DNA of 64,000 bases, from the NCBI GenBank assembly GCA_022453515.1, contig JAJNNY010000023.1:1-64000 (forward strand). The letters are read 5' to 3'. A program made the translations under genes and the position numbers. The notes beneath the pieces are model-generated. The model saw only the letters and a program-made list of their open reading frames with translations, had not been told where the DNA came from and did no database searches. How positions within the stretch are numbered: position 1 is the stretch's first letter; every line of letters starts with the position of its first letter. Shown in pieces: positions 1 to 11,088 of the stretch. Source of the DNA: Astrocystis sublimbata (taxonomy: Eukaryota > Ascomycota > Sordariomycetes > Xylariales > Xylariaceae).

Positions 1-74
1 TCTATTTTTTAAGTATAATATGCTATCATAGGGGTTAAATACCCTATAAATACATATTATACTTAAAAAATAGA
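1..74. repeat. Perfect 22-bp AT-rich inverted repeat
   Basis: Bases 1-22 and 53-74 are exact reverse complements, separated by a 30-base spacer. The spacer itself holds a smaller pair, ATAGGG and CCCTAT. The window begins exactly at the left arm, so the element may extend further left. It could be a MITE end, a palindromic remnant of a transposon, or an AT-rich cruciform. No flanking duplication can be checked. Confidence 0.6.
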
Positions 75-567
75 TATTTATATATTTATATGGGCTATAG
101 GTAGTTAGCCAGGCGAGATCCCCCGGCGGCGTAGGTGAGACAGGCATACAGGCCCACAGGTACCACCTGGCACCTATTTAGGTGCCTTATGCCACTACCT
201 ACCGCCCTACCTACCTAGGGAGCATAGGGGCCTAGGTACAGCCTACAGCTCCCTGAGGCCAGGCGGGCCAAGTTCTACATAGTAACTCCCTGGTAGTGTA
301 GCTTGCGTATCTAACCTGATACCTAGGTATGTATATAAGCTAATTCTCTTAGAGACTAGATCGCTGCGATAAAGCACCCCGCGATAAGAGGTTCCACTCA
401 AAATTTCTACGAAGCGCGGAACCAGCATCGCAGCCCATACTTTATGTACAGCAGTAACTGTTGCTGCATCTGCTGCCGCATCTCTTCACAAGCCACCGTC
501 TTTTCGCAACACCCCACGCCAAGCTTCGACATAAGTCCACAGCTGTTGCTGTGGTCAACTCGGAATC
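1..567. other. Intergenic region upstream of NOC2 with AT-rich hairpin
   Basis: No coding sequence is seen. The left end is AT-rich and carries a perfect 22-bp inverted repeat (entered separately). It is followed by GC-richer DNA with several CCTAGG/ACCTAGGT-type motifs and a small stem at 169-186 (GGCACCT, loop ATTT, AGGTGCC). The last 100 bases presumably hold the NOC2 promoter and 5' UTR. Confidence 0.6.
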
Positions 568-2916
568 ATGGCTGGTGCCAAGAAGAACTTCAAAGCCACA
601 AGGAAATTCGAGCAGAAGCATCTCACGGGCATCCTGGACAAGCGCAAGGCCAGCGCAAAGACAAAGCAGCAGCAGCAGGTCAAGGCGAAAAAGCAGGCCC
701 GGAAAGCAGGAGATGCCGAGTTCTTCAAGGGCCCCGACGATCCCGAGAGGGCCGCCAAGGCGAAGTCCTCGAAAACTGCCAATGTGAACGCCATGAGCGT
801 CGACGACTTCTTCGGCGGAGGCTTCGAGATTGTCGACAAAGCCCCTCGGGCGGATAAGTCCTCCAAGAAGCTCGGGAAGCGGAAGAGAGACGAGCAGCAG
901 CCTAGTCAAGCCGAAGACGACGATGACCGTGGGGACTCCAGCGACGACCTCGAGATTTCCGACGCCGAACAGCCCGTAGGAAGCGACAGCGAGGAGGAAG
1001 ACGATACCCAGCTTGACAACGATGATCTAGGAATGAGCAAAGATGCCATGGACGCTCTCGCCAAGGACGACCCCGAGTTCTACCAGTTCATGAAGGAGAA
1101 CGATCCCGATGCCTTGGATTTCGACGATGCAGACCTTGCTGAGGTGGACGATTTGAGCGCAAGCGAGGGGGAAGAAGCAGAAGAAGACACACCAAAGAAG
1201 AAGCGAAAGAAGTCCACAAAGTCAGATATACTTGCGCATGACAACGAGCTCACACAAGAGATGGTCTCGCGCTGGGGGGCATCGATCACAGAGCACCACT
1301 CTCTCAAGGCCGCAAGACAAGTCGTTCTCGCTTTCCGAGCCGCAGCTCACCTAAACGAAGATGATGACGATAAGGAGAGGAAGCAGGCCTACACGATATC
1401 CAGCCCCGAAGTCTTCCACGATATTCTCATCGTCGCACTCAAACAAGTTCCCGACGTCCTCCAGCACCATCTTCCCGTCAAAGAGTCAGCGGCCGGCAAA
1501 GTCTACATACCAACAGAATCGAAGAAGTTCAAGCCGTTGTCAATGCTATTGCGAAGCTTCACCTCCTCGATCCTTCACATGCTCCCCACACTATCCGATG
1601 ACGCCACTCTAAAACTCACGCTTTCGGCTCTGACGCCCCTTGTCCCATACCTCTTAACTTTCCGGAAACTATTGAAAACTCTCATCAAGACAGTAGTTGG
1701 CTTCTGGTCACAGCCTGCGAGCAGTGACACCACAAGGATCACTGCCTTCCTTGTCCTTCGCCGACTCGTGGTGATTGGAGACAAGGGCATTCGGGAAGCA
1801 GTCCTCAAAGCGACATATCAAGGGTTAATAGCGGGATCGCGTGTGACTAACGTCAATACAGTTCAAGGCATAAATCTCATGAAAAATTCGGCAGCTGAGT
1901 TATGGGGCCTCGACCAAAGTATTGGATATACGACAGCCTATAACTTCATACGGCAATTAGCTATCCACCTTCGAAACAGCATTGTGCACAACCAAAATGA
2001 ATCCTACAAGCACGTCTACAACTGGCAGTACATCCACTCCTTGGACTTCTGGTCCTACGTTCTATCTGATCACTGCAACTCAGTCAGAGAAACTGAGGCT
2101 GGCAAAGAGTCTCAACTCAGACTTTTGATCTACCCCCTCGTCCAAGTGACTCTTGGTGCCATGCGCCTCATTCCCACGTCTACTTACTTCCCTCTACGTT
2201 TCCACATGATCCGATCGCTTCTGAGGATTTCTCGATCGACAGGCACTTACATCCCACTTGCTTCTGTTTTATTGGAAGTACTCAACTCCGCAGAGATGAG
2301 AAAGTCTCCAAAACAGTCTACCATCAAGGCTCTCGACTTCCATGTGGCCTACAAAGCACCAAAGTCATACCTACGCACAAGAGTGTATCAAGATGGAGTC
2401 GGCGAACAAGTGGTAGATCTCTTCGCAGAGTACTTTGTGCTGTGGTCTACGAATATCGCATTCCCTGAATTTGCGCTTCCAGTCATTATCATGCTGAAAC
2501 GCTGGCTCAAGCAATCGAGGAAAAAGGTCGCCGGAAACAACAACGGCAAGCTACGCTCTGGTCTTGTACTCTTGGTACAGAAGCTGGAAGCCAACGCCAA
2601 GTTCATTGAAGGCAGGAGGGCCAAGGTAGACTTCGCACCGCGAGACCGATCAAAGGTCGATGCATTCCTGAAGGAATTCCCATGGGAGAAGACACCTATC
2701 GGTGCGTATGTGGTGGCGCAAAGGAAAGCGGGCTCGGAGAAGGCAAGGATGATGGAGGAGGCACGGAAGGAAGATGAGCGCAAGCGGAAAGAAGAGGAAC
2801 AGGAGGCTCTAGAAGAAAACCTTGCTGAAACGGAAAGCGAAGATGACGACGAGGAAATGAATGACTTCGATGGAGAGATGGAGGATGAGGAGTCGTCCGC
2901 CGAGGAAGACGATTGA
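568..2916 (+). CDS. noc2: Nucleolar complex protein 2 (Noc2 family)
   Basis: Single-exon gene of 782 residues starting at an ATG in a good context (AATCATGGCT). Noc2 pairs with Noc1 in the nucleolus and Noc3 in the nucleoplasm to move and mature pre-60S ribosomal particles. The N-terminal ~200 residues are Lys/Ala-rich and then strongly acidic (EEEDD runs). The conserved Noc2 core follows (about residues 220-660), with the family-like segment on nuclear export and HEAT-like helices (for example YNWQYIHSLDFWSYVLSDHC near residue 485). The C-terminus is a charged helix ending in an acidic tail. Length is close to the 700-780 residues usual for fungal Noc2. No intron signal is needed. Orientation away from the AT-rich left end suggests its own promoter. 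Assignment rests on recognised family sequence. Confidence 0.93.
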   Translation: MAGAKKNFKATRKFEQKHLTGILDKRKASAKTKQQQQVKAKKQARKAGDAEFFKGPDDPERAAKAKSSKTANVNAMSVDDFFGGGFEIVDKAPRADKSSKKLGKRKRDEQQPSQAEDDDDRGDSSDDLEISDAEQPVGSDSEEEDDTQLDNDDLGMSKDAMDALAKDDPEFYQFMKENDPDALDFDDADLAEVDDLSASEGEEAEEDTPKKKRKKSTKSDILAHDNELTQEMVSRWGASITEHHSLKAARQVVLAFRAAAHLNEDDDDKERKQAYTISSPEVFHDILIVALKQVPDVLQHHLPVKESAAGKVYIPTESKKFKPLSMLLRSFTSSILHMLPTLSDDATLKLTLSALTPLVPYLLTFRKLLKTLIKTVVGFWSQPASSDTTRITAFLVLRRLVVIGDKGIREAVLKATYQGLIAGSRVTNVNTVQGINLMKNSAAELWGLDQSIGYTTAYNFIRQLAIHLRNSIVHNQNESYKHVYNWQYIHSLDFWSYVLSDHCNSVRETEAGKESQLRLLIYPLVQVTLGAMRLIPTSTYFPLRFHMIRSLLRISRSTGTYIPLASVLLEVLNSAEMRKSPKQSTIKALDFHVAYKAPKSYLRTRVYQDGVGEQVVDLFAEYFVLWSTNIAFPEFALPVIIMLKRWLKQSRKKVAGNNNGKLRSGLVLLVQKLEANAKFIEGRRAKVDFAPRDRSKVDAFLKEFPWEKTPIGAYVVAQRKAGSEKARMMEEARKEDERKRKEEEQEALEENLAETESEDDDEEMNDFDGEMEDEESSAEEDD

Positions 2917-3872
2917 AGTATGCTTAATAGATGAATAATTCATTTCATTTGATCGTTTAATTCGTCAGACCAGGTCCATGTGATCGGAGCTGAGCGTTTT
3001 AATTTCGTGGTTGTGATGAGGGAAGTCCCAAGTACCGGCGCTGAAATTCCTCCTTGACTCGTTTCAACTCCACTGCCCGTAGTCACTAAAGCTGTGAGTT
3101 GTTCCTATCCTCCGCTGGGGAACGAGAAGTTACAGTACAATCTTGCGCCATACCCCTGTTTCTTTGCAAAATTAACAACGTTGTTGTCTTGTTGGTGATA
3201 GCATGAGGTTCTAAGACTTGAGTGAGTAAACACAGCCCTGGCTGCGACGTGCTCCAGATGGCACGAGTGGCAGTTGAGAGTAGTATTGACACCGTCCGTC
3301 GTCTGGTTGTTGAGGGAAATATCCAATAGAAAACTCCAACCGTCGCAATCGCACTCAAATATCATACACGGTGATTTTTAGAATCGGACAATCTACTGTT
3401 GATGGACGTTGAACACAAATGGCTGCCCTTCCTTGTGCAACTCAACTTTCAATTGTTGAAGGTCAAGACTCTTGTTTTTACCAGCGCGGAGCATGTGATG
3501 AGATATATGGGCTAGAAGGGGCTGGGTTTGTATTTGCTTTATCTTCTAAGCCATGCTTTGAACAATTTCATTACAGTTTGCAGCTCTGCCAGCTCTGTGA
3601 CGGGTTGGTCAATCACGTCCAACAAAGCCAGAACAAAGGCGTAAACAAGAAAGAGTGCATGTTCATTGTTACTTACCTACAAGATTTTAAGACTTATTAG
3701 TTGATAAATAACTAATAGTATTGGTTTAGGACAAGTCGAGACAGTATTACTTACTATAAAACTCCTTGAGTGCTTGGAAGGCAGATAAAATTATGTGTCT
3801 TCCTTTCTCAACTGCCGCACATGCAACTACTACCCTCAAACATTTGTCAAGCCCAAACCCATTGCAACAATC
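2917..3872. other. Intergenic, no supported gene
   Basis: The 3' flank of NOC2 and the region before the small membrane protein. Short open frames on both strands here lack a clear start, signal peptide or splice structure. One minus-strand frame (3105-3365) is Cys-rich but has no leader. TA-rich stretches at 3690-3790 could serve as promoter for the gene at 3873. Confidence 0.5.
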
Positions 3873-4334
3873 ATGCCTCGCCAATACATCTCTAAAGGTT
3901 ATGTGAGGACTAAGCGGTCGCGAGGTAGTATTTTCGGGATGTTCGCGAGCAGCGCCATTGACTCATTTATCATGACAGCCTTCATAATCGCTTATCTCCC
4001 AAGCATACTATTGTCATGGTTTGGCCCGCTCGCATTTGAAGTCGGATGCATCATAGTTTTCATGGCAATTCTGCTTGACAGCGCACCTCGGCTGCGATTC
4101 TTCTCCAGAATGTGTCGATATCAAACAACAGCAATTGGTGGTCTAGGAGTGGCAATGTCCGCTTTGTTCTACGAGCTTCTATGTTTATCGTCATTCATTA
4201 TCGGCGGTTATCCAATCTGTGACTGTTATTTACTCCCGTGTTTTCTCTTGTCAAGTATAGCAAGATTTTGGCACCGATACGCTGGTAGCCGGCGCGATCC
4301 TCGCCCCAAATTAGTTGCACTGATTTTTGGTTGA
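3873..4334 (+). CDS. Small multi-pass membrane protein, function unknown
   Basis: Uninterrupted frame of 153 residues beginning at the first ATG (MPRQYISKGY). An in-frame GTG upstream was not used. A basic N-terminus (KRSRG) is followed by about four hydrophobic segments: roughly residues 20-42, 47-67, 88-108 and 112-128. The tail is basic (RRDPRPK). The arrangement fits an integral membrane protein, but I recognise no family. Local codon use is weaker (more A/T at third positions) than in neighbouring housekeeping genes. It may therefore be a young or lineage-specific gene, or a chance open frame. Expression evidence would decide. Confidence 0.4.
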   Translation: MPRQYISKGYVRTKRSRGSIFGMFASSAIDSFIMTAFIIAYLPSILLSWFGPLAFEVGCIIVFMAILLDSAPRLRFFSRMCRYQTTAIGGLGVAMSALFYELLCLSSFIIGGYPICDCYLLPCFLLSSIARFWHRYAGSRRDPRPKLVALIFG

Positions 4335-4907
4335 GGTCTCGTCATCTACCTAAATCAAATAATTACCTAGGTAGTCACTCAACAAGCACGAGTTATTACC
4401 TAACAATCAGCTACTATAGAAATTAAATAGAAAACACCAGGGGTAAACAAACTGACGCCGATTGAAATGGTCAATGTTGCGTGTAATTCAAGAAAATAAC
4501 TTCATCTTACTACTTATACTTAGTATGAAACCAATTGATAATCTTGGGCTTTGGGGGATCCATGTCCTCTCCTATCCTCCCTTCAGATATGGAAATGGCC
4601 TCTGTTACATTATATAGTAAGTCCCTGCCCAGTTTACAAGAAAAGAGTGAATGCCAGTAGGCTGAAACAATCATGTGATCGGTGCTGATGATTGTGTAAC
4701 AGCTTGCAGGTGCAGTTGCCTCTCGTGCGCCTAGTCAAGTTTGTGCGTCATAGCCATCTGTCCACCCTGTTGGCTCAAACCCGGGTTGATGTCTGCATAT
4801 ACAAGCAGCTATAGGCATAAATTTTCCGACTTGACAATATCATATAAGTCATCGTACGTTTAACTGGGTACATCCGCACTCCATCAGTCTCTACTAATGT
4901 TTGCTAG
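4335..4907. other. Intergenic, contains one ACCTAGGT palindrome
   Basis: AT-rich spacer with no coding signal. ACCTAGGT occurs at 4365-4372. Possible promoter of the gene at 4908. Confidence 0.5.
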
Positions 4908-5600
4908 ATGTCCGGAAACTGGAGTGCAATTACTCAAAGGGATGGTTGGGACTACTTGGTCGATCTCAGCACAGGCAAGACGTGGATTCGACCGACAGAA
5001 CAGACCGATACCGAATGGCTCGCTGTCCCTCCGATTGACGCTCCCATCCGTCAGACTGTGCTTAACAGGGAATACCACACTGACTGCAACGGCAATGACT
5101 GGACCAGGCGGATGCTACAAGACCAACAACGCGGAGGCTGGATACCGCTCGAGACAACGGAAGAAACGGTACAGCAGAACAATAAGAATCATTTGTTCTT
5201 AGTGCGCGAAGTTCAAGGAGATGGACAACCAAAGCACTGGTCACTTGTTGTAGCACCCGAGGACGGGGGTAAGGGTAAGATGTACCAGGTGTCGGGTGAC
5301 GCAGTCCAGATGCACTATCTGCACATCTTAGAGGTCGATATCTTTACCAGCGCCACTTACGCCGATTCTCGTCGATTATGCGAGTTGGACACCAGTGGAG
5401 AGGCCTGGGTTGCGCATCTTGCGTCAGAGGTGGAACCTCCTCGAGCACCAAGTCAAAAGGACGTCCAAGAAAACTGCCAGGACTGGGTTGTCCAGGTCAT
5501 TGAGCGACTAGAATCCGCAGAGGTTGTCCCAAGAGGATCTGCCGCAAGTTGTGCATTGTGGTTCGATTTTGACGAGAAAGGGGCACGTTTGTTTGGATGA
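4908..5600 (+). CDS. Uncharacterised protein with His...Asn-Cys papain-like pattern
   Basis: Single exon, 230 residues, ATG at 4908. I see no signal peptide or membrane segment. The central part reads H110-W-S-L-V-V, then a Gly-rich turn and a Tyr-Gln-Val strand. About 80 residues later comes N189-C190-Q-D-W-V and an amphipathic helix. This order (His on a strand first, Cys at the start of a helix later) is the layout of circularly permuted papain-like folds such as LRAT and PPPDE. It also resembles fungal DUF6914-type proteins that end in an N/F-Cys-x-x-Trp-Val helix. That link is inference from pattern, not a database match. If correct, Cys190 would be the nucleophile and His110 its partner. 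A second conserved-looking Cys (C216) lies near the C-terminus. Confidence 0.6.
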   Translation: MSGNWSAITQRDGWDYLVDLSTGKTWIRPTEQTDTEWLAVPPIDAPIRQTVLNREYHTDCNGNDWTRRMLQDQQRGGWIPLETTEETVQQNNKNHLFLVREVQGDGQPKHWSLVVAPEDGGKGKMYQVSGDAVQMHYLHILEVDIFTSATYADSRRLCELDTSGEAWVAHLASEVEPPRAPSQKDVQENCQDWVVQVIERLESAEVVPRGSAASCALWFDFDEKGARLFG

Positions 5601-6504
5601 ATATTCCCCTGCGCCACAGACAAAGCTCGAAGTAGTCATACGGCAACGGTTAACCTAGGAACTGTACCGCGGGATACTAGAGCGGAATTAGATATCTCGG
5701 AGCTTTGCACCTCGCAGGAAGTAGGAGAAGCCTTTTGATAAAGAGGACAACCTTCCCATACGGGTTTAATTGACTTACCCCTCGCTAGAGGTATACATAT
5801 TACTAAAGATTCAAATTGTTATCATGCTCCGAGATTGCAAAGGAGTCCGTCCTCTGATATAGCACATGATTTGGCATTATTGTCGACCCGACGCCAGGTT
5901 TGGCTGTTGTATTCCGCCGCAACCTTTACAGAGATTAGGTAATCAGATATGAGCTGTAGACCGGGTCCGTCTGTCCACTGGGACCCGGCCACAGTGTAGG
6001 GTACCTAGGTGCACCACATTAGACACCTACATGTACCTACCTGTACCCCCGAGCCCATCCTTACATAATACGTGTAGTGGGTGGGTACGGTGGGGTCCGC
6101 GTTCTTGCTCATCGCTGTGGAGAGGCGGCTACGAAATTTCCCCATGCTCGTTGTTATCAAAGTAGACAACACCTGATAGGGATCGCGCTGATTCGTGCAG
6201 TTCTTCGCTGCTCTCTCTCCCCCAACCCTCCTCAGCCCTCCTCTTCAGCCCTCGTCAATCATCTGTTCGTCTCCATACCTTACTTACCCTAGGTGCATAC
6301 ATACTAGCTAGCTCAAACGTACATACTTGATGTAATAGCTATTAGATGTTCTCTTCACTGTTGTTGTCGATACACCGTCCCGCCTCTCACCACCATCACC
6401 ACCTCCACCACCCGTAGCAGCCTCCCCTCTGCTCTGCCGCTCTCCCCCACGCCCCCGTCGCCCTCGTTCTCCCGACCACTGCCGTCCGACTCGGCCAGTT
6501 CGCT
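5601..6504. promoter_or_regulatory. Intergenic with CT-rich promoter of the FN3 gene
   Basis: No gene seen. Bases about 6361-6500 are a long pyrimidine-rich tract (CCTCTC, CACCACCATCACC, CTCTCCCCCACG), the usual look of a fungal core promoter and 5' UTR just before the ATG at 6505. ACCTAGGT is at 6003-6010. Confidence 0.5.
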
Positions 6505-9500
6505 ATGTTATGGGCCCCATGGACGGCCGTTCCAACGTTTCTCTTCATCTGCGCCCTTCTCGCCTGGTGGCTCATTGAACCAAAGACTACGCATCTGAAC
6601 CTGATCGTCGCCGTCGGCTGTGCCCTCTTCTACTGGGCCATCGCCCCCGACGTCGCCCAGTCTACGCCCGCCCGCATCTACCACCTCTCCAAGAACGTCG
6701 CCGCCTTCCTGCGACTCGACGTCCTGATCCTGAACCATGCCAACATGTTCTTAACCGGGCTCGCTTTCGCATGGTACGCACAACTCGCCCATCCACCTTG
6801 AGTCGTCTGTCTTACCGTGGTACCCATGCTTACTCTGCCTCCAGGTTGGCGTCCCGGGCCGTACAGACACTCAGGAAGTCTGTGAATGACCTCATTGGTG
6901 TTTTGGGCGTCGAGGTTCCCGACGCGCCCGACGTATCCCTTGCTGGGATACGCGCCGACGCCGCGACACTAAACTGGACGAGGCCTTTGCCCTCACGACC
7001 AGTCGCCAAGTTCACGATCCAGGTCAACGGAGTGAATGGTGAGTAGTACACAGCAGTGGACCGGGACGACCGGGATGGGGAACAGACCGCTGACCTCTAC
7101 CGCATCCAGTCGGTGACTCCGCAAATCAAGAGACGGCTATTACCGTCACTGGCCTGAAACCCAACCATTTTTACAACATCCGCGTCATTGCCGTCGGTTA
7201 CAACAACTTCCAAGCTGGCAGCCGTGTCATTCGTTTGCGAACCTTCGCCAGGGATGGCCGCCCCCAGTTGGGAGATGGGCGCTTGCCGTCTAATTTCGTA
7301 CTCGATGAGCAGCAAGTCGTGGCCGCCAATGATCAGTTTGACGAGGATGGGACCTCTCGTGGCCCGGCAGCTGGCGTTGAAACAGTCTCGATCCCCGATG
7401 CTTCTGCCGTACCCAATCGCGAATCGAGTCTGAATCCCACGCTTGGCCGGCGCAACACCCTGACGAGAAAGCACTCACCGTCGACCACCAGCATCGAGCA
7501 GTTCGCAAAGGAGGCCGCTGATGACCAGTCAGCACAGTCATTGCAGGAGTTGGGAGAGAAATTTGAGAGCATTAGGAGAGAGATCGAGGAAGTTCAACAG
7601 CAGATTGCAAAGGACGAGAAGGAGCACAAAGAGTTGATGGAGGAGCTTGCGGAAGAGAAGAAGCTGAAGAAACGAGTCATGAAGGAGAAGGACGACACGA
7701 CGGAAAATCTGAGGAGGGAAATGAACTCGACAGAGAGAGCTATGCGAACTGCTCAGCAGAGAAAAACGCAGAAAGAAAAACTCCTACGAGACAGGCAAGC
7801 AGAACGTCAGAAACTTCACGACGAGATCGCCAAGTGGGACAAAGACATTGTGTCTATGCATAAGAGGCAAGGATGCTTCGAGAAGGAAAAAGGGGAGTAT
7901 CAGGAGCAGGCCGACAAGCGAAGCGAGGAGCTTCGCCAGGAGATTGCCCAAGCCCAAGCCAACCTAACCCAAGAAGAAGCCGAACTGAAGGAGAAGGGTA
8001 GAGAGTTGCAAGAAGCAGAAGATCATAGAAAGAAACTACCCGGGGGAGAGGAGAGCGAGGAATGGCGACAAAAAGACATGGAGATCAGACGGAATTACGA
8101 CATCAGAATCAAGGACCTGCAGCGGCGTCTGTATGCTGCCAACCGGAAGCTGAAAAATGTAAACGATTATGAGCGCTTGCTCCAAGCTCAGATCTCCACG
8201 GCTCACCAGTCTGGTTTGCCATTCATGCTCCAGCAAGCCAATTCGTCTGGGGTTGACTTTGACCTCCCGAACCAGAATCAAGTCAAGAGGCGAAGCAGGA
8301 ACAGCAACACCCTGTCTGCTGTTCAGGTTTCTTCCCCTGCCCAGCCACTCACGGTCACAGACCGTGCATTCGCAGGTGCATCTGGTTTTGGCTCGTCTCG
8401 GGCGCAGCCCGCGCCACCAGGCTTTGCCCCTGGGCCTTTCATGGACTCCAACATGTCCTTCGCGGCACCTCTTGACGATGAAGGCTTCAAAGCAATGACG
8501 GGTGGTGCCCCTCTCAGTCCGACGGCCGCCTCGTTGTTGCCCGCTGGCATGCTTGACGATGTGGTCGACGATGAGCCCGCCAGTCCCGAATCTCAGCTGC
8601 CTCGCCCTGACTTCCCGGGCTTTTCCGCAGCTCCTGACTATGACCCCCAGTCCCCGACATCGTCGATTCGATCACCAAGTCTCATATCGACCCCGCAAAG
8701 CTCTTCTCAGCACCTCCCCTACTCTCAGTACACCGGGGAAAACAGCGAGCGCCGCTCGCTTAGAGGACCTCGAGGCGACTTTGGTTCTTCTTCACCGGTC
8801 CCGCCGGTTACCCAGGCTGCCAATCGCACTAGACTCATGCCCTGGCTACACCGCATCCCTAAAGAGACCGACGAAGCTCCGGCATTGGGAACACTCAGTT
8901 CGCATCAGAGTCAATCTTTGCCCCGCCAAACGGAGGACGATGAACCAGCCCCTACTAAGCGAAGGATCAGTTTCTCGTCCGGCTGGAACATGTTCAACCG
9001 AGGTGGTGCCCCAGCTCAGCCCGATGCGACAGAAGCTCTTGCTCCGAGTCCCAGAGGCCTCATATCTAGGCGGTCGGGACTGGGCACACACACAAGTAGT
9101 ATTGGCAGTAACATATTCTCCGAGCGAGACCCTATCAGCCCTAGGCCTACTTCGATCGCCTCGTCCGAATTGCCCCGTCCCTCCACTGACAGTGGTTCGA
9201 TCTGGGCTCCCGGGACCAGGGCCCTGCCACCGCAAAGCCGACTATGGCCTATGGAGGATACACCTTGGACGGGATCTAGGAATCCGTCGCGACGGCCTTC
9301 GGTTCACGGCTCACCTTCCCAACTCAAGACCACGCTGGCTGATGCGGACGACGAGATACTGGACTATTCTGATCTAATGCAAGTTTCTCCTAGTCAAGTT
9401 GGCATCATCGGAACCAAACCAGCCAAGTCACTCAGCCAACGTCTCAACCCCGCTGCTCCCACTTTCATGGGTGGTCTGTTCCGTGCTAGAGGCGAGAAAG

Positions 9501-10240
9501 AAAGGGAGTCAGACAGAGAAGCTAGGGATGTGAAGGAGAAGCCCAGGGAAAAAACCAAGGATAAGGCTAAGGAGAAATCCAAAGATAAAGTCAGGGATAA
9601 GATCAAGGACAAGGCTCAGGGGAAGGGGAAGGGAAAGGAAAAGGAAGTCACGGATAAGAAGCCGCGGTTGTCTCTCACGTCAGTATCGGATCTAGGTGCC
9701 ACGTCGCTGGATGAGTCACCGTCAGACCCTCGCAAATCTCGCGACGCTTTTTCAGTGGACTCGCCATCCGTCACAGAGTCGCGTGAATCTTTGAATCTTG
9801 ACCAGCCATATCAGCATTCCACCACCGACCAAACGCTAGGTGTTGGGGCGAAGGACCAGGAGAGCGGGCTCAGGAAGCTGCTTCGTAAAGGAAGTTCATC
9901 TAAGTTCAGCTTATCGTCGGTGCGGGGCTTGGGTAATAAGAAAGGCCCTAACAGCGTCACAAGCTCGGACCGGAACGCGTCTGTAGACCGTACCAGCTTT
10001 GACGAATTTGCAGAAGACCCCAGCGCGCTGCTGCTCGGCCGCAGCTACGAAAGTCTACACAGTAGCCCCTCGATTGGGGCCACGAGCGGGTCACGGTCAG
10101 CTAAGGACAAACCCGCGGGTTGGGGATCTCGATTTACGATGAAGAAGAAAGCAGGGAAAGAAAAGGAGAGTCTGGACATGGAGAGAGACGATGCATCTGC
10201 TAGCACGGCGGCCAACTCATCATCACTAGCAGAAAAGTAG
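6505..10240 (+). CDS. Membrane-anchored fibronectin type III / coiled-coil protein
   Basis: Three exons: 6505-6773, 6845-7038, 7110-10240. Introns have GTACGC/CAG and GTGAGT/CAG ends, and joining them keeps frame through 1,197 residues. Residues 1-65 hold two or three hydrophobic segments (membrane anchor). A fibronectin type III domain follows (about residues 115-215; PDAPDVSLAG... LNWTRP ... YNIRVIAVGYNN). Residues about 290-510 are a long charged coiled coil. The remainder is Ser/Pro-rich and disordered, with a Lys/Asp/Glu low-complexity block (encoded near 9490-9660). Conserved FN3-plus-coiled-coil proteins of this kind occur in filamentous ascomycetes, but I know no assigned role. The layout suggests a membrane-tethered scaffold, which is inference. 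Splice phases (2 and 1) match exactly. Confidence 0.85.
9490..9660 (+). repeat. Lys/Asp/Glu-rich coding low-complexity repeat
   Basis: Degenerate repeats of AAG-GAx-AAG units encode alternating KDK/KEK tripeptides within the FN3 protein. The purine-rich coding strand has runs of GGAAAGG and AAGGATAAG. It is in frame with the flanking exon and probably forms a highly charged, extended segment. Confidence 0.7.
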
Positions 10241-11088
10241 CGGTTGAGAAATTGTTCAGGACGGGCGACATAGCAGACGACACCCCTCAGCAAAAAGAAC
10301 TACAGAGTCTCGTACCGCTTTTGGTAGGGAGGATACAGTTCGCTTAGCTGTAGCAATATATACAAGTATGTATATCAGCGTATAGTGATTGCTTAATCGC
10401 GTGGAATTACTTCGATGCAGTAAGAAGGTACCTAGTAGTACTATTGGTGAATTTACTATGAGATGCTGCTTCCTACCGTGGTCATGGCATTGTTCCAGCA
10501 GGGGCACGAAGGGGGACCTACGTAGGTACCTGCGTAGGTACTTAACCTACCGTCCCTGTAATGGTTACTTAGTACTTGATGCACCCCGACAGCCAAATAG
10601 AGATGCATCCATGCAGGTGGATGGCGGTGGGTACAGGCAGTACTTTCGCCCGTGGTTCGGCCCACGTTGGAGCCGTCTGGCCAACTTCAACCTATCAGCA
10701 GCAAGCAGCAAGCAGCAGCTCATACGACTCACGAGTACTACCTAAGTAAGTACTTACTCGCTGCGCATCATGCTGAGATTCAGCACCGCATTACGAGGAA
10801 CAATATGAGATTCGTCAATGCACTCGTACCTATCGTGCCTACGAAATAGTCATAGCGAAAGACACCAAGGCTCAACGACATCATAGCGACGCCCCAGCTC
10901 CCCGAACGAGTCCGGTAGTCCGCTGTCCGCCAAAAGAGACTCAATCGACTAGTCCATTGCGCTTCAGTTCAAGCTCTCCGTCGTCCGATACCAATTGAAG
11001 GGTTGACCGACTTGTGGAAATATCCACCGTTGCTCCGTACACCCCACAGCGGCGCCGACGCCAATACCGACCACGACCAGACCAGCTC
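10241..11088. other. Intergenic between FN3 gene and CMC1
   Basis: No gene supported. Contains CCTACGTAGGTACCTGCGTAGGTAC-type palindromic sequence near 10518-10541 and the promoter of CMC1. Confidence 0.5.

Noticed and set aside
3105..3365. Minus-strand Cys-containing open frame as a small secreted protein
   Set aside because: No signal peptide, a stop lies just upstream of the only ATG, and no upstream exon with clear splice signals was found.
8502..9377. 291-residue plus-strand frame inside the FN3 gene
   Set aside because: Overlaps the verified FN3 exon in another frame. Composition is Pro/Arg-rich and domain-free.
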